Shown here one piece after another: positions 10,363-21,609 of a stretch of 64,000 nucleotides of DNA. Numbering within the stretch: position 1 is the stretch's first letter; the number at the start of each line of letters is the position of its first letter. The position numbers and the translations under genes are program-made. Below the pieces are notes generated by a model. The model was given only the letters and a program-made list of their open reading frames with translations. It did not search any database and was not told the origin of the DNA. Source of the DNA: Diploptera punctata (lineage: Eukaryota > Arthropoda > Insecta > Blattodea > Blaberidae); NCBI GenBank assembly GCA_030220185.1, contig JASPKZ010003417.1, positions 43,501 through 107,500 on the forward strand. The letters are read 5' to 3'.

Positions 10363-10440
10363 CAACTATTGCATTTTAGTTCATAAACGTCTTTATTTCC
10401 GTATTTATTTTATTAATTCAGTTATTTAATCGCTACAGTC
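10363..10440 (-). mobile_element. PLE fragment (family 2)
   Basis: ATTGCATTTTAGTTCATAAA and GTCTTTATTTCCGTATTTAT match 29500-29550, the region coding for the start of the PLE GIY-YIG domain on the minus strand. It lies directly against the FB end. Confidence 0.55.
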
Positions 10441-10850
10441 CTATATGGTTCCTACATAATATATTTCATAATTCTTCTTGAGAAGGCGTCCATAAGTTGG
10501 TATTAAAATAGTATTTGAAGATAGGAGCAGCAGAACACCTGTGTTGGTGACTCACCACTGAAGCTACCGTCACGATCCAATGAGACATTGCACTTTTTCA
10601 TGTGCATTGCCATACTTGTGGTCACTTATCATTGTTTTAAACCTGTATGTTATACTCATATTGTCTGCGTGAGCAGACAATTTCCTGTATATGGAAAAGC
10701 ATAGGACTAATAAAAAAAATCCATAACTTAGAAACTGCTTAAAACCATGTGAAATTCTCAACACGTCGTATTAATACTCCGATTTTGGTATGTGGCATAT
10801 TTCTTTCTATTTTTTTTTGCCGGTAATTAAAATATATACAGTATCCATCC
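10441..10850. other. unassigned DNA
   Basis: AT-rich sequence with no recognisable gene or repeat family. Confidence 0.5.
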
Positions 10851-11133
10851 ATAGTAATTCTGCCCAAGGGCAGGTCCTTCAGTGCAATCATAGCATTTTC
10901 ATGCTATGCTTGAAGCTTTACTAGGGAATTGTAGGTGTGGTAGCTTCCCGTTGAATTCCACACCGGTGAAGGATGATGATGATGATGATGGCCATATGAT
11001 TTCGGGGACCGTTTGGGCCTTAAAGTTTTCCCGACATTTGTCTTACAGGTGAGGAAAAACCCCGATAAAAACCGATAAAAGCCAGGGATCGAACCCGGGC
11101 CCGCTGCGTGAAAAGGCAGCACGCTACCTCGAT
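10851..11133 (-). mobile_element. SINE2 (tRNA-derived)
   Basis: Minus-strand head: CGAGGTAGCGTGCTGCC as A-box region and GGGTTCGATCCCTGG as B box. The tail at 10851 is the SINE2 signature GCAGAATTACTATGGATGGA. A GATGAT run lies in the middle (10974-10990), the usual place for this family. The extreme 5' end is missing. Confidence 0.88.
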
Positions 11134-11425
11134 GTACTGTATGGGCATGAGGTACTATATCAGGATTCTTAGCCAAATTTTGAAATTCCTTAGATTTGGA
11201 CAGGATGTATCTTTCTAAAATTGCCATCGCTGCCAATAGAGGATCAATTTCAATTTTAAGAAACCATATTTACAAAATTTATACTTTATAGTATGTATAC
11301 TTCAATTAGGCCTACAATTTGAATTTTTTAAAATTTATTTACAAAATGTATTTCATCAATTCCAAAAATTAATTGTCTGTATCACTTTGTCCTTGAGGCA
11401 ATCCTCTAATGAGGAAAGTTGTACA
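11134..11425 (-). repeat. dispersed repeat shared with 57165-57480
   Basis: The reverse complement matches 57165-57480 closely over about 290 bp, including a reading MAAMAILERYILSKSKEFQN on both copies. The protein is not one I recognise. It is probably an unclassified transposon or an old LINE. Confidence 0.75.
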
Positions 11426-11727
11426 TAATAAAAAAACAATAAATGATGGTTCATATAAAATAAAATATTTAAAATATGAATATTTTATTTCGACTTTCCA
11501 AAACTTGCTATCTACAACTTAGCACAACCCTTAATATTGTTGTAAACTTGAAAACGATATCACCCATAAATAAAATACAAGATTATAAATTTATATTAAT
11601 ATTTTTGTGTTTTTAATATTATTTTTGGACAAATTATTGGTAATCAGAACTAATTGTGGAATGCAGGCTTTCACGGCCGATAATCATAATGTTAAAAGAT
11701 TCCGGGCTATAACTGGTATTTCTTCCA

Positions 11728-11762
11728 GACGTTTCTCCCTCAACTGCGGAGGAGATCTTCAG
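11728..11762 (-). ncRNA. hammerhead-like motif, weaker
   Basis: On the minus strand: CUGAAGA, a hairpin arm UCUCCUC...GAGGGA, GAAA, then CGUC. ACGU is self-complementary and GUC would be the cleavage triplet. Stem I is only about 2 bp. The surrounding sequence (AATGCAGGCTTTCACGGCC) looks like a retroelement terminus. Confidence 0.3.
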
Positions 11763-11792
11763 TGTCGTACAAATTGTTGGTATAATATTATA

Positions 11793-12045
11793 ATCGGCCG
11801 CGGTGGACTAGTGGTTATGCTCCTTTCCTCTGGTCCCGAGGGTCGCGGGTTCAAACCCGACCGGGGTCGATGGATTTTTTAGAACGGAAAAATCCGAGGA
11901 ACAAGTCCTCCGTGGGTCCCGAATCTGAAGATTTTCAGGCTCGTAAAAGATCCTTAAACCTGGATGAAAAGGCTTCTAAGCAAAATTTACCGAATTTTCC
12001 CGTCCTGGTACTACCTTGGTGTCCTAGATGTCAGTAGGGGGAGAG
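11793..12045 (+). mobile_element. SINE4 (tRNA-derived)
   Basis: Head GGCCGCGGTGGACTAGTGG with B box GGGTTCAAACCCG, then a body GGAAAAATCCGAGGAACAAG. Homologous to 6782-6992 on the other strand. It abuts a LINE-A copy at about 12050. Confidence 0.75.
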
Positions 12046-12051
12046 CAGGGA

Positions 12052-12764
12052 CAACACGCACACACTATTAAGTAACAGTAAGAAATTTGGGACTGGAAGT
12101 AAATATCAATAAAATTAAATATATGGTCACACGTAGAAATACATTATATAATGGAAATGGACAGCTAATGACAAATGAGGGAAATTTTGAGGAGGTTCTC
12201 AATTCTGGAAATGCGTGCTATTATGCATTGCAGAGACTCTTGATGTCCCAACTCCTTTCAAAAAATGTTAAACTGAAAATATATAAAACCATTATTCTAC
12301 CAGTTATATTATATGGGTGCGAAACATGGACTCTTACTTTATGGGAGGAAATGAGATTACAAGTATTTGAGAATAAAGTACTTAGGAGAATTTTTGGACC
12401 AAAGAGAGATGAACAGACAGGTGAATGGAGAAGACTAAATAACAATGAACTACATGGTCTTTATAGGAAGCCAGATATTTTAAGAACAGTAAAGTCTCGT
12501 AGACTCCGATGGGCAGGACATGTTGCACGTATGGGGAATGAAAGACTTGCATGAAAGCTTCTTGTAGGAAAGCCAGAGGGAAAACTTCCTGTTGGTAGAC
12601 CAAGAATGAGGTGGGAGAATAACATTAACTATGATTTGAGGGAAATAGATTATACAGGGAATGATTGGAAAGCATTAGGTCAGGATAGGGATGTATGGAG
12701 AGCATGTCCGCGCGGCCATGAACCTACGGGTTCGATAGTGCCAGTGAGTAAGTAAGTAATGAGT
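12052..12764 (+). mobile_element. LINE-A, 5'-truncated copy
   Basis: Encodes LGLEVNINKIKYMVTRRNTL, then YKTIILPVILYGCETWTLTL, ENKVLRRIFGPKRDEQTGEW and RRLRWAGHVARMGNERLA. Compared with other copies it lacks about 25 residues after GNFEE (the KYLGTIITNRNEMHKEIKH region), and a TGA interrupts after NERLA. It ends CGATAGTGCCAGTGAGTAAGT. This part of the family lies downstream of the RT catalytic box. Confidence 0.9.
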
Positions 12765-12765
12765 C

Positions 12766-13330
12766 GTCTGCTTACAGCTGTATCGCATTTCAGCATCTAT
12801 ATCTTGCTTGTTATTCGAATCTGAAGGTGAGATTACTATAGAGTTTTAAATAACAAGCTGATAAATTCAAGACTTTCTTTTACACATTAGAATAAAAGTT
12901 CTTTTTAATACACCTACGCACACAAATTGAAACTCTAATTCCTCTGCTGTTTAGAAGGAAAACATTTTGACGGCGGGGGAAGGAATTTCCTGGAGCAGCT
13001 GATGCATATCGTTGTATCTGCCACATCCATCTGCTAGGGATTGACTGGAATTCAGTAGATACCATCTCCGGCACTGACAAAGACGTATGAGAAAATACTC
13101 TCTTTTTACTTGTCAACTTTGGTTATTCTGGCCGCCGGTGACATTCCGTGAAGTGGGTGGAGAATATGAATCAAAAAGTACCCACGCGCTCTTTCATCGA
13201 CAACCCGTTCCCGCAAGTTGAAGAGTGCTTACATGCGTGCTTTCTTAATAGTAATTTCGGTTAACTATTTGAAGATTCTGGGGGAGATAATATTGATGAA
13301 TTAGTTACTAGTAGCTCTACTTGTAGAATC
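12766..13330. other. unassigned DNA
   Basis: No gene or repeat recognised. Just before the MITE a short frame reads EDSGGDNIDELVTSSST (about 13273-13323), acidic and Ser-rich, but nothing supports it as coding. Confidence 0.45.
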
Positions 13331-13560
13331 GTTAACCCTTAAATTGGCAAAACACAAATTTCTTCTGTTAGTTATTTGAATGATGCGGACCGCATTGAAA
13401 ACGGAATCTTGTGTAACTATTATTTTTAGGTATATTGCATAATTAGACACACATTTAAGTGGTTTGTTTTTGTTTGTTTTCTTCTGATTTATTAAAAATA
13501 TTAAATTAATTAAACCAACTGATGTATCCAAAAGGATACAATTACGAATTTAAGGGTTAA
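13331..13560. mobile_element. piggyBac-type MITE
   Basis: Bounded by TTAA on both sides (13331-13334 and 13557-13560). The termini are inverted: TTAACCCTTAAATTGG on the left and AATTTAAGGGTTAA on the right. TTAA target sites with CCC-starting ends are the signature of piggyBac elements. At 230 bp it has no room for a transposase. A second left end of the family is at 46948. Confidence 0.8.
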
Positions 13561-14454
13561 TACTGACTTCATCAGTTAGGGAACACGAACACGTTAGATT
13601 GTCAATGTGTTTTACAGCAAAAATACTGCAATTGTATCAAGACAATATTTTTTCTCCTTCTTCTATGGGAACTCTTTGGATAAAGATGGTCGCGGGTTCA
13701 CGTCCCGATGGAGTGAGGTTTATTTTATCTAGTGTAGTAGACTATGGAAATTTAAGGCTAGATGGAGTTAGTAGTATGAATACATTATTATTGTCTTGTT
13801 TTAAATGTTTTTGAGTTGTCCCGGTGGTGGTCACGCATTCAGCTCATCCCTCATTCGGAGAGGCCCTCCATGTCCTTGTGTGGACAAAAATATATACATT
13901 TTATTCAAAGTTTAAACATCCTCTGCGAACAGCTCGTGTCACGGTAAGGCCCGGATGATATGGAACACATAGTAATACTTAGAATACAGAAGTTAAACCG
14001 AGAATATAGTTGCAGAGTACATTTATGCTGAATGGAATATATAATGGCAAAATACTAACAATGGTATGACTACTCGAGAATTATTTTTCCCAACAATCTA
14101 TGACAGACTTCTTTTTCCTTCCAAGTATTAGGCCAAGGCCTGTTACGATCCTATAGAAAATGTTCCCTCCAGCATTTCATAGGGCGGCCCAGTGATCCTC
14201 ATCTAGGGGATATGTGGATGGCGACCACAAGGTGCCCAAGCCGAGCAAAACATTTCTTCCACTTACTTGTGTTTTGCATTCTTTTAACTTTACTATCTGA
14301 CCTCTCTTGTTTTTTTCGGCCCCGACGCTATTAGGGCATCCGAGGGCTAGGGAGTCTTTCCTTTCTTCCATTTCTTCTCCAGAAAAGCCTGACCAGAGGC
14401 TATAAGATGGCAGCCCCATCACTGGCCTTGCCTTCCTTTGGCCAGCAACCAATC
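13561..14454. other. unassigned DNA
   Basis: A minus-strand frame of 91 residues (14177-14452) and weak tRNA-like words (GGTCGCGGGTTCACGTCCC at 13688) are present, but I cannot support a gene. Confidence 0.4.
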
Positions 14455-14785
14455 GAAGGGACTATTATTATGCTTTCAAGTCTTATATGACAGACTTAAA
14501 TGCCCAAATATAGATCCCAGTTTCATATTGACTCAATTTTTAACCGGACATGGAAAATTTCAGGCATGTTTATATAAATTTAAAATATCAAATGAAACTT
14601 GTAAATGTGGAGATGATATTAAACAGTCAAACATGTTCTATTCAATTGTCCAGTCTTGTGGTTTGAACGTTGAATTTTAGTGAAAAAGATTGTTCCAGTC
14701 CTCTTTATCATATTCTTAACAACAAAAAATGTTATAGTTACTTATTTTCTTTTGTAAACAGGCCTAGTGTTTATTCTCAACTATT
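14455..14785 (+). pseudogene. R1/LOA-type LINE C-terminal fragment
   Basis: Reads SFILTQFLTGHGKFQACLYK and then KISNETCKCGDDIKQSN. The TQFLTGHGxFxxYLxxF...CxCG pattern is the end of the RNase H region and the following Cys motif in R1-like LINEs. The reading fails shortly after, where a QTxxHxLxxC segment would be expected. Confidence 0.6.
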
Positions 14786-14786
14786 T

Positions 14787-15045
14787 ATGGGTGAGATTTT
14801 TATTGGGGTTTTCCCTCACCTGTAAGACAAAGTCAGGAAAACTTTAAGGCCAAAACGGTCCCCGAAATCATATGGCCATCGCAATCATCATCATTCATAT
14901 TCATCTTAGGTTAAGTTCAGGATTAGGGACGCTTCTGGCGCACCATTATCATCATCATCACCCATCATATCATCGGGGCAACGTAACCCCGCCTTCCAGG
15001 CGCCCCAACCTCAGAAGTGGGTTACACTGCCAGGAGAGAAACCAG
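14787..15045 (+). mobile_element. SINE2, long subtype, 5'-truncated
   Basis: Starts inside the body (GGGGTTTTCCCTCACCTGTAAGA) and continues past the usual tail into CCGCCTTCCAGGCGCCCCAA and CCTCAGAAGTGGGTTAC. The same extension is seen reversed at 24974-25330, so it defines a subtype. Confidence 0.75.
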
Positions 15046-15410
15046 GAATGTCAAAAGACAAATCTGGGACATTTGAAAAATAATAATAATTTAATTTTAC
15101 TCTGTTCATCTTTGTTACGTAATTGTCTTTTTGATCTACTGTTTTATGTTAATTTACTTCTTAATGTTAAATAATTATAACCCTTATGTAACGTAAGTTA
15201 AAAAAGTGTTCCATATATTGAATATAATAAAAAAACAAGAATGAGAAAGAAAGAAGAATGTATTCATGCAATTACACGTGATCTGCCATTGTTACATACA
15301 AATTGCGATCACGTCATTCTATTGTTTAAACTGAATGGTATTAGGTAGTATTCCAAAATGTTTCTCAATAAAATAGAAACACTAATATTGTAATTTAGAT
15401 GATGTTATAG
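15046..15410. other. unassigned AT-rich DNA
   Basis: No gene or repeat family recognised. Confidence 0.5.
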
Positions 15411-16172
15411 TAAGTTACTATTGGGCTATAGCGAGGAGATACTAAAGGCCAACACGCACATACTATTGAGTAACACTAAGAAATTGGGACTGGAAGTAAA
15501 CATCAATAAAACTAATTTTGTGGTCACACATAGAAATACATTATATAATGGAAATGGACTGCTAATGACAAATGAGGGAAATTTTGAGGTAGTGGCTGAA
15601 TTCAAATACCTAGTAACAATAATCACAAACAGGAATGAGATGCACAAAGAAATTAAACATAGGCTCAATTCCGGAAATGCGTGTTATTATGCATTGCAGA
15701 GACTCTTGACGTCCCAACTCCTTTCAGAAAACGTCAGAATGAAAATATATAAAAGTTATTCTACCAGTTATATTGTATGGATGCGAAACATAGACTCTTA
15801 CTTTAAGGGAGGAAAGGAGATTACAAGTATTTGAGAATAAAGTTGTTAGGAAAATTTTTGGACCAAAGAGAGATGAACAGACAGGTGAATGGAGAAGAAT
15901 ACTTAATAGTGAACTAAATGGTCTGTATAGGAAGCCAGATATAATAAGAACATTTAAGTCTCGCAGACTACGATGAGCAGGGCATGTGGCACGAATGGGG
16001 AATGAAAGATGTGCACGGAAGCTTCTTGTAGGAAAACCAGAGGGTAGACCAAGTATGAGGTAGGAGAATATCTAACTATGATTTGAGGGATGATTGGAAA
16101 ACATTAGCTCAGGATAGGGATGTATGGAGAGCTTATATCCGCTCTGCCACTAACCTAGGGTTCGAAAGTTAG
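15411..16172 (+). mobile_element. LINE-A, 5'-truncated copy
   Basis: Starts just downstream of the RT catalytic box (GLYSEEILKANTHI) and runs to the tail. A 137-residue frame covers the first half (15421-15834), after which frameshifts and stops appear (for example TGA in RLR-AGHVARM). Ends ACCTAGGGTTCGAAAGTTAG, without the usual AAGT run. Confidence 0.9.
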
Positions 16173-16175
16173 TTA

Positions 16176-16863
16176 GAAAAGAAATATTTTTGATTTGACA
16201 GCTGGTGAAATATATTGGATTTAGTTTGTTTTTGGATCTATTTTGGTTTATTTTTTCCTACTACAACCCACGGAACAAATTAACAGTGGGACAAAAAGGT
16301 GTTGTATGAGGTCTGTGTCCTTTATCTCTTTGTTCTTGTATTCGTGAACCCAAAATCCAGATGGGGATGTAAGCAGGAATCAATACCCAATTACCAGGCT
16401 CTAGAAAGAGGACATTTTCAGCACACTCAGCGTCTTTAGAATTCATGAATCTAATCTCTGTTCGACATCTTGATGTCTCTGAGATAAGGGAATAAAAATG
16501 GTGAGTTCTTTTTCTTGAAGGACACCATCTGCTCGTTATACCTTGATGTGGTATAGTTTGAGGAAGAAAAGTGGAAAGATGAAGGAGGTAGATAACTCCC
16601 TGACAAAGGTTGCGTTCACATTTCTCAAGAGGGGAGCTATGTGTGTAAACAAGACTGACAGAATCTTTACCAACATGACAAGACATTTTATGAAAATGTT
16701 AAGTTTCATCATTTTTATATACATTTTTCTCTTGATCATTAAAAAAGATAAAAAGATTGTATTAGGGTGATATCAAGTTATTTTCAAACTTGAAGTTTGT
16801 AATAGGATATATATTTCATTATTTAGTAGAGATCATCAGAAGAAAAATATGTCTCGTGCCATA
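16176..16863. other. unassigned DNA with a 141-residue minus frame
   Basis: A minus-strand frame of 141 residues (16261-16686) and a plus frame of 75 residues (16543-16770) overlap. Neither has a motif I recognise, and no flanking repeats define an element. Confidence 0.4.
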
Positions 16864-16991
16864 GAGGGAAGTAGATTATACAGGGAATGATTGGAAAGCA
16901 TTAGCTCAGGATAGGGATGTATGGAGAGCTTATGTCCGCGCGGCCATGAACCTACGGGTTCGATAGTGCCAGTGAGTAAGTAAGTAAGTAA
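16864..16991 (+). mobile_element. LINE-A 3' end
   Basis: The last 110 bp of LINE-A (DYTGNDWKALAQDRDVWRAY, MNLRV) followed by AAGTAAGTAAGTAAG. Strong 5' truncation. Confidence 0.9.
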
Positions 16992-16992
16992 G

Positions 16993-17645
16993 CCATAGCC
17001 GACTGTTCTAATACATCAGGCCTTACCGCAGAGGTACGAGACATTCGCTGGTTCGAATTCCCAACGGTAAATACATTTTCTTACTTACTTATTTACTCAC
17101 TGGCACTATCGAACCCATAGGTTCATGGACGCGCGGGCATAAGCTCTCCATACATCCCTATCCTGAGCTAATGCCTTCCAATCATTCCCTGTATAATCTA
17201 CCTCCCTCAAATCATAGTTAATGTTGTTCTCCCACCTCATTCTTGGTCTACCAATAGTTTTATATATTTTCAGTTTAACGTTTTTTGAAAGGAATTGGGA
17301 CATCAAAAGTCTCTGCAATGCATAATAGCACGCATTTCCAGAATTGAGCCTATGTTTAATTTCTTTGTGCATCTCATTCCTATTTGCGATAATTGTCCCT
17401 AGGTATTTGAATTCAGCCACTTACGGTAAATACATTTTCTTAAGAAATTTCGGCCAGTATGGAACCGACGTCCACCCTGCATCCTGATGAATTTGAGTAG
17501 CTACAATAACCAACGGTTCCAGATAGAGAAAACCAGCTATAACGGTGGGGGAACCTATATGCTGACCACATATCACCCCTAAATTGGCTAAAAAATGGAC
17601 ATTTGGTTGATCGGCCAGCACCCGGATGCTGTATTAAAGGCCTTC
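16993..17645 (+). mobile_element. SINE1 copy split by LINE-A
   Basis: SINE1 head at 16993-17083 (CATAGCCGACTGTTC, GCTGGTTCGAATTCCC) and body from 17423 (AGAAATTTCGGCCAGTATGG) to about 17645. The copy is diverged in its head. A LINE-A insertion with a 20-bp duplication lies between the parts. Confidence 0.85.
17084..17422 (-). mobile_element. LINE-A insertion with 20-bp target duplication
   Basis: Flanked by ACGGTAAATACATTTTCTTA at 17064-17083 and 17423-17442. On the minus strand it reads MAEFKYLGTIIANRNEMHKE, then LKIYKTI joined directly to GRPRMRWENNINYDL, so about 110 residues are missing from the middle. The tail at 17084 is the AAGT-type repeat. Perfect duplications suggest a fairly recent event. 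Confidence 0.95.
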
Positions 17646-17700
17646 TAGACCTGTCGCACAATGTAGTTTGTTTATACAATATAAATAAATAAATATATAT

Positions 17701-18032
17701 GTCCACCGCTGTGTTCTCGTGGTAGCGTGCTGCCTTGTCACGCAGCGGACCCGGGTTTGATTCCCGGTCGGGACAGGCTCCTGGGGGAGGTTTTCTTCGG
17801 GGTTTTTCCTCACCTATAAGACAAATATCAGGATGCTTAGGGCCCAACTATCCCCGAAAATCATCCGGCCATCGTCATCATCCTTATCATTATCATCATC
17901 ATCCTTCACCGGTGTGGAAAGCAACGGGAAGCTACCACACCTGTAATTCCCTACTAATGCTGCAAATCATAGCATGAAAATGGTATGATTGCAGTGAAAG
18001 ACCTGTCCTCGAGCAGAAATACTATGGATGGA
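17701..18032 (+). mobile_element. SINE2, near full length
   Basis: Head CCACCGCTGTGTTCTCGTGG, A-box region TGGTAGCGTGCTGCC, B box GGGTTTGATTCCCGG, central ATC-rich run, tail AGAAATACTATGGATGGAT. Confidence 0.92.
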
Positions 18033-18045
18033 TATATATATAAAT

Positions 18046-18365
18046 ATCCCGCGCCGTAGCCGAGTGGTTAAGCAAGAAACTTTGGCGCAGAGCTACGAGA
18101 CTTACGCTGGTTCGAGTCCCCATGGGGGAAGAAATTTTCTCGTGGAATTTCGCCCAGCATGGGACCGGTGTCCAGCCAGCATCGTGAGGCATTTGGGTAG
18201 CTACAATAAGTAGCGACTCTAGGTTGAGAAGACCAGCTATAAATGCTGACCACATGTCACCCCTACACTGGCTAGATGTACGTCTACCCCTTTGAATAAC
18301 ACATGTGGATGTGAGGCCAGCAACCGGCTGGTAGGCCAAGGAACTTCTAGGCCTGTTGCGCTTGG

Positions 18366-18415
<50 letters not shown>
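18046..18415 (+). mobile_element. SINE1 followed by TA microsatellite
   Basis: SINE1 head at 18052 (CGCGCCGTAGCCGAGTGG), B box GGTTCGAGTCCCC, tail GCCTGTTGCGCTTGGAGTT, then a (TA)n run at 18370-18415. It lies immediately after a SINE2 copy. Confidence 0.9.
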
Positions 18416-18418
<3 letters not shown>

Positions 18419-18504
18419 GATTGAGAGCACAAGTAGACCAAACCAATTATGTCATGTCAAAAGTTTTAATCCATAGTTAATTCGGGGGATTATTTCAAAC
18501 TTTA

Positions 18505-19385
18505 TTTGTAATTCTCTTCTTCTTCTACTACAAGGTTTAGGCTATGCAGCCTGTTCCGGCGAAGTTAAAAGTGGAGTCCGTCTTCTACGTGGTCGGCCAA
18601 CATCTCTTGTTCCTCTGGGATTATACACGAAGGTTCTTTTTGGTATTCTTTCGTTGTTCATTCTCATTAAGTGTTCTGTCCATTTCTTATTATTTTCGCT
18701 GATTTTATCTTCAATTTTATATATATTTAATTCTTCTCGTATAGTTTCATTCCTTATTCTATCCGCTCTTGTGCATCCTTTCACATTACGTAAAAACAGC
18801 ATTTCCGCAGTCTATATCCTGCTTTTATCCCTTGATTTCATTATCCAATTTTCACTTCCATACAACAACAAAGGAACAGCCATTGTTTTATATAATTTAA
18901 GTTTCGTATCTTTCCTTGTTTTCCGACCTAAGGTTCTTTTTATGGTTCCACAAATAGCCTGAAATTTATTTACTTTATTTTCTATATCTTTATTTTCTCT
19001 ATAAGTTATATCACATCCTAAATATTGGAAATGTGATACTTGTTCTATTATTTTGTTATCCAGTACAATTTTTGATCTAATTCCATATTTACCAATAAAT
19101 TCCATTAATTTTGACTTATTTATTGATATTTTACAATTATATCTATTGCTATTAATTTAAATTTATATGCTAACAATTGGAGCTCATTTTCAGATTCTGC
19201 TAAAAGTACAACATCGTCAGCGAATAATAAAGCATTTATTTTATCTTTATTATCAATTAATATGCCTTCATTAGTTAAAACCTTCCATTCTTTTAGGATA
19301 TCGTCCATATAAATATTAAATAATATAGGTGAGAGTGAACACCCTTGTCGTACTCCTCGGTATTTGCAATTACATTTTTTAATCT
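18505..19385 (-). pseudogene. LINE-D reverse transcriptase, C-terminal half
   Basis: Minus-strand pieces in order: RGVRQGCSLSPILFNIYMDD, ALLFADDVVLLAESENELQ (the RT catalytic FADD box), EQVSHFQYLGCDITY, KLYKTMAVPLLLYGSENW, NVKGCTRADRIRNETI and TRDVGRPRRRRTP. Frames are broken between the pieces. The tail runs into a CTTCTTCTTC stretch (GAA-type tail on the minus strand). Confidence 0.85.
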
Positions 19386-19559
19386 AAATTATGATGAGAT
19401 GTAGTTACAATTACTCCTTTAACATTTTTTTTTCATGAAATAGCCCTAGCATAGTTTTTGGACTAGTCTTCTTGTAGCCTGAAACATCTACGTACGTATA
19501 AATGTAAAGTGATCGTTCAACGGGCTTTATCTGTCCCTTCGAGTCTCACATTTTTCTTT

Positions 19560-19720
19560 ACGATCAGCAGGAGATATCAGCCGGATTGTCAATCATCCAT
19601 GACGGCCGCCTTTATCCCAGAGCATAGCCTGTTACTCATTTATTTTTGAGTATGAGTGCACTCAAAGGCCATAGCGCCGCCAGAAGATATAGATCAGTTT
19701 AAAAATCCAGACTTTCCATC
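19560..19720 (-). mobile_element. SINE3 fragment, diverged
   Basis: CAGCCGGATTGTCAATCATC, GACGGCCGCCTTTATCCC, CCATAGCGCCGCC and GTTTAAAAATCC match the reversed body of SINE3 in order. Confidence 0.65.
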
Positions 19721-19872
19721 TTCCTATTTGTAGCTTGGTGACTTAACCAAGGATATCACGGTTCAAGTGTCGACATGCTGGGAAAAGCAGGCATTGTTCT
19801 GACATTCAAATTTTTATATTTTTTCTCAATTCTTGTTCTTGTGACATCCCCTGCTGTTTTCACCGCGAATCT

Positions 19873-20885
19873 TATGCTGTGGTTTATCTACGACGCAACG
19901 CGCCAGCGCAAAAATTGCTCCCCATGTATTTAAATGGAGGTGGTTTATCTACAACGCAAATTGCTGGCGCAAAAAAATTTGCGCTGACATGTCGCGTCGT
20001 GTTTTGGAATCTCTTGAATCCAGGACGCAATTTGCCAGCGCAAACAAAGAATATAGAAGATATTACCCGTACTCATTGGTGTAATTGCTAAAAACAAACT
20101 AAGATTTTATAACAAAATGTCGGAAATACAGTACTTGTTTTATAACTTTCCAATTTTAACGACGAAAGTTAGATAGTTTTGTTGCAAATCAACGAGTTCT
20201 ATATATGTTTTATACAATATGAGCATTAAGGAGTACAGAGATGTACAGAAAAAAGTTATTGTGGCTTGAACTTAGTCAAGAGATAAATAAAAGCTGTTAC
20301 TTTTTCTGTCTTTACTAATATTTCGAACTATTTTAATCGTCTTGCAACGACACTTGAAACTTTTTTAATGAAGAATTTTAATATGTTTATCTATGTACAC
20401 AAATTATGATTTTTCCTCTCAATTTATTTTCAAAGTTCTTTATTAGAATTGAAGTTGGCATACGTGAACGCTCATAAAATTAAATCCACCAGATGGCAGG
20501 ACATATGTGTGATGACCAACATTTGCATTTAATTCCAAACCATATTTTAAGAAATAAATGTTCAATCACTTCATTTTGTTAGATTCCGATGGGTCAGTTT
20601 AGTGTACATCAGATTAATTTATAGTTTACTAAATAGTATGTATGTAATTTATTTTATTAGGTTATGCAGGGACAGGTTTGTATACATTAGTTTTTGTAAA
20701 CACATTTGGAAATTTATTATGAACGTTGGTCATTTTGATTTTCCATATATGTGGTGCCATCTGGCGACAATTCCGTAAACATATGCGCTGTAACGTATGC
20801 GCTCCATGCTGAACCAGCATCACGCCGAGCGAAACGCGAATTCGCGTCACGTCGGGCGCGACACGCTGTATAATAAACCGTAGCA
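19873..20885. mobile_element. candidate TIR element
   Basis: The left end GCTGTGGTTTATCTACGACG and the right end reversed (GCTACGGTTTATTATACAGC) are similar. The left part repeats GGTTTATCTAC(G/A)ACGCAA twice (19879 and 19942). No transposase reading and no clear target duplication, so this is tentative. Confidence 0.3.
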
Positions 20886-21107
20886 TTACATGTTATTAAA
20901 CTGAAAATACTCTGATGCGCTGGTCATCTTGTTACAATGCATGAAAAGCGAGGACGAACAAAAGTCTTCCAGCCGCACTTGAAGGAAGGCTGTCAGAGTG
21001 CGGATGGTATTAGAGTAGAGACGCCCAAACTTATTTGTATCGCGGGCCAAATGAAAGAAACATCAAGGTGACGCGGGCCATAGGCTCTATTATAGCTGTT
21101 GTGATTA

Positions 21108-21376
21108 CTTACTTACTTACTCACTGGCACTATCGAACCCGTAGGTTCATGGCCGCGCGGACATAGGTTCTCCATACTCCCTATCCTGAGCTAATGCTTT
21201 CCAATCATTCCCTGTATACTCTACTTCCCTCAAATCATAGTTAATGTTATTCTCCCACCTCATTCTTGGTCTACCAACTGGGCGTTTTCCCTCTGGCTTT
21301 CCTACAAGAAGCTTCCATTAACGTCTTTCATTCCCCATACGTGCAACATGTCCTGCCCATCGCAGTCTACGAGACT
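21108..21376 (-). mobile_element. LINE-A 3' fragment with target duplication
   Basis: Flanked by TAGCTGTTGT(G/C)ATTA at 21093-21107 and 21377-21391, 15 bp with one mismatch. Reads from the AAGT-type tail into the NDWKALAQDR and GKRPVGRPRMRWENN region on the minus strand. Confidence 0.9.
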
Positions 21377-21609
21377 TAGCTGTTGTCATTATTATTTATG
21401 TAGTAGGTTTCACAATGTTTCATAACATCTTCCTGCGCGCACGTCTCTTTGCCGTTCCAATCTCAATCGTCCAATCCTTTTTCTCTCACGCTTCTCAAAA
21501 CACCGTCCTCTTCTTCTCCAACCAAGTAGCACCTATTCTATATTCTTCTTGGGAATCTGTTTTCTGTCATTCTTATGACATCACCATAAATTTTATTGTT
21601 ATTATTATA

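Noticed and set aside
16261..16686. Cytochrome P450 C-terminal pseudogene (minus reading with PGNWVLIPAY)
   Set aside because: The heme-binding FxxGxRxC motif and the PERF segment are absent in all minus frames, so the resemblance is too short.
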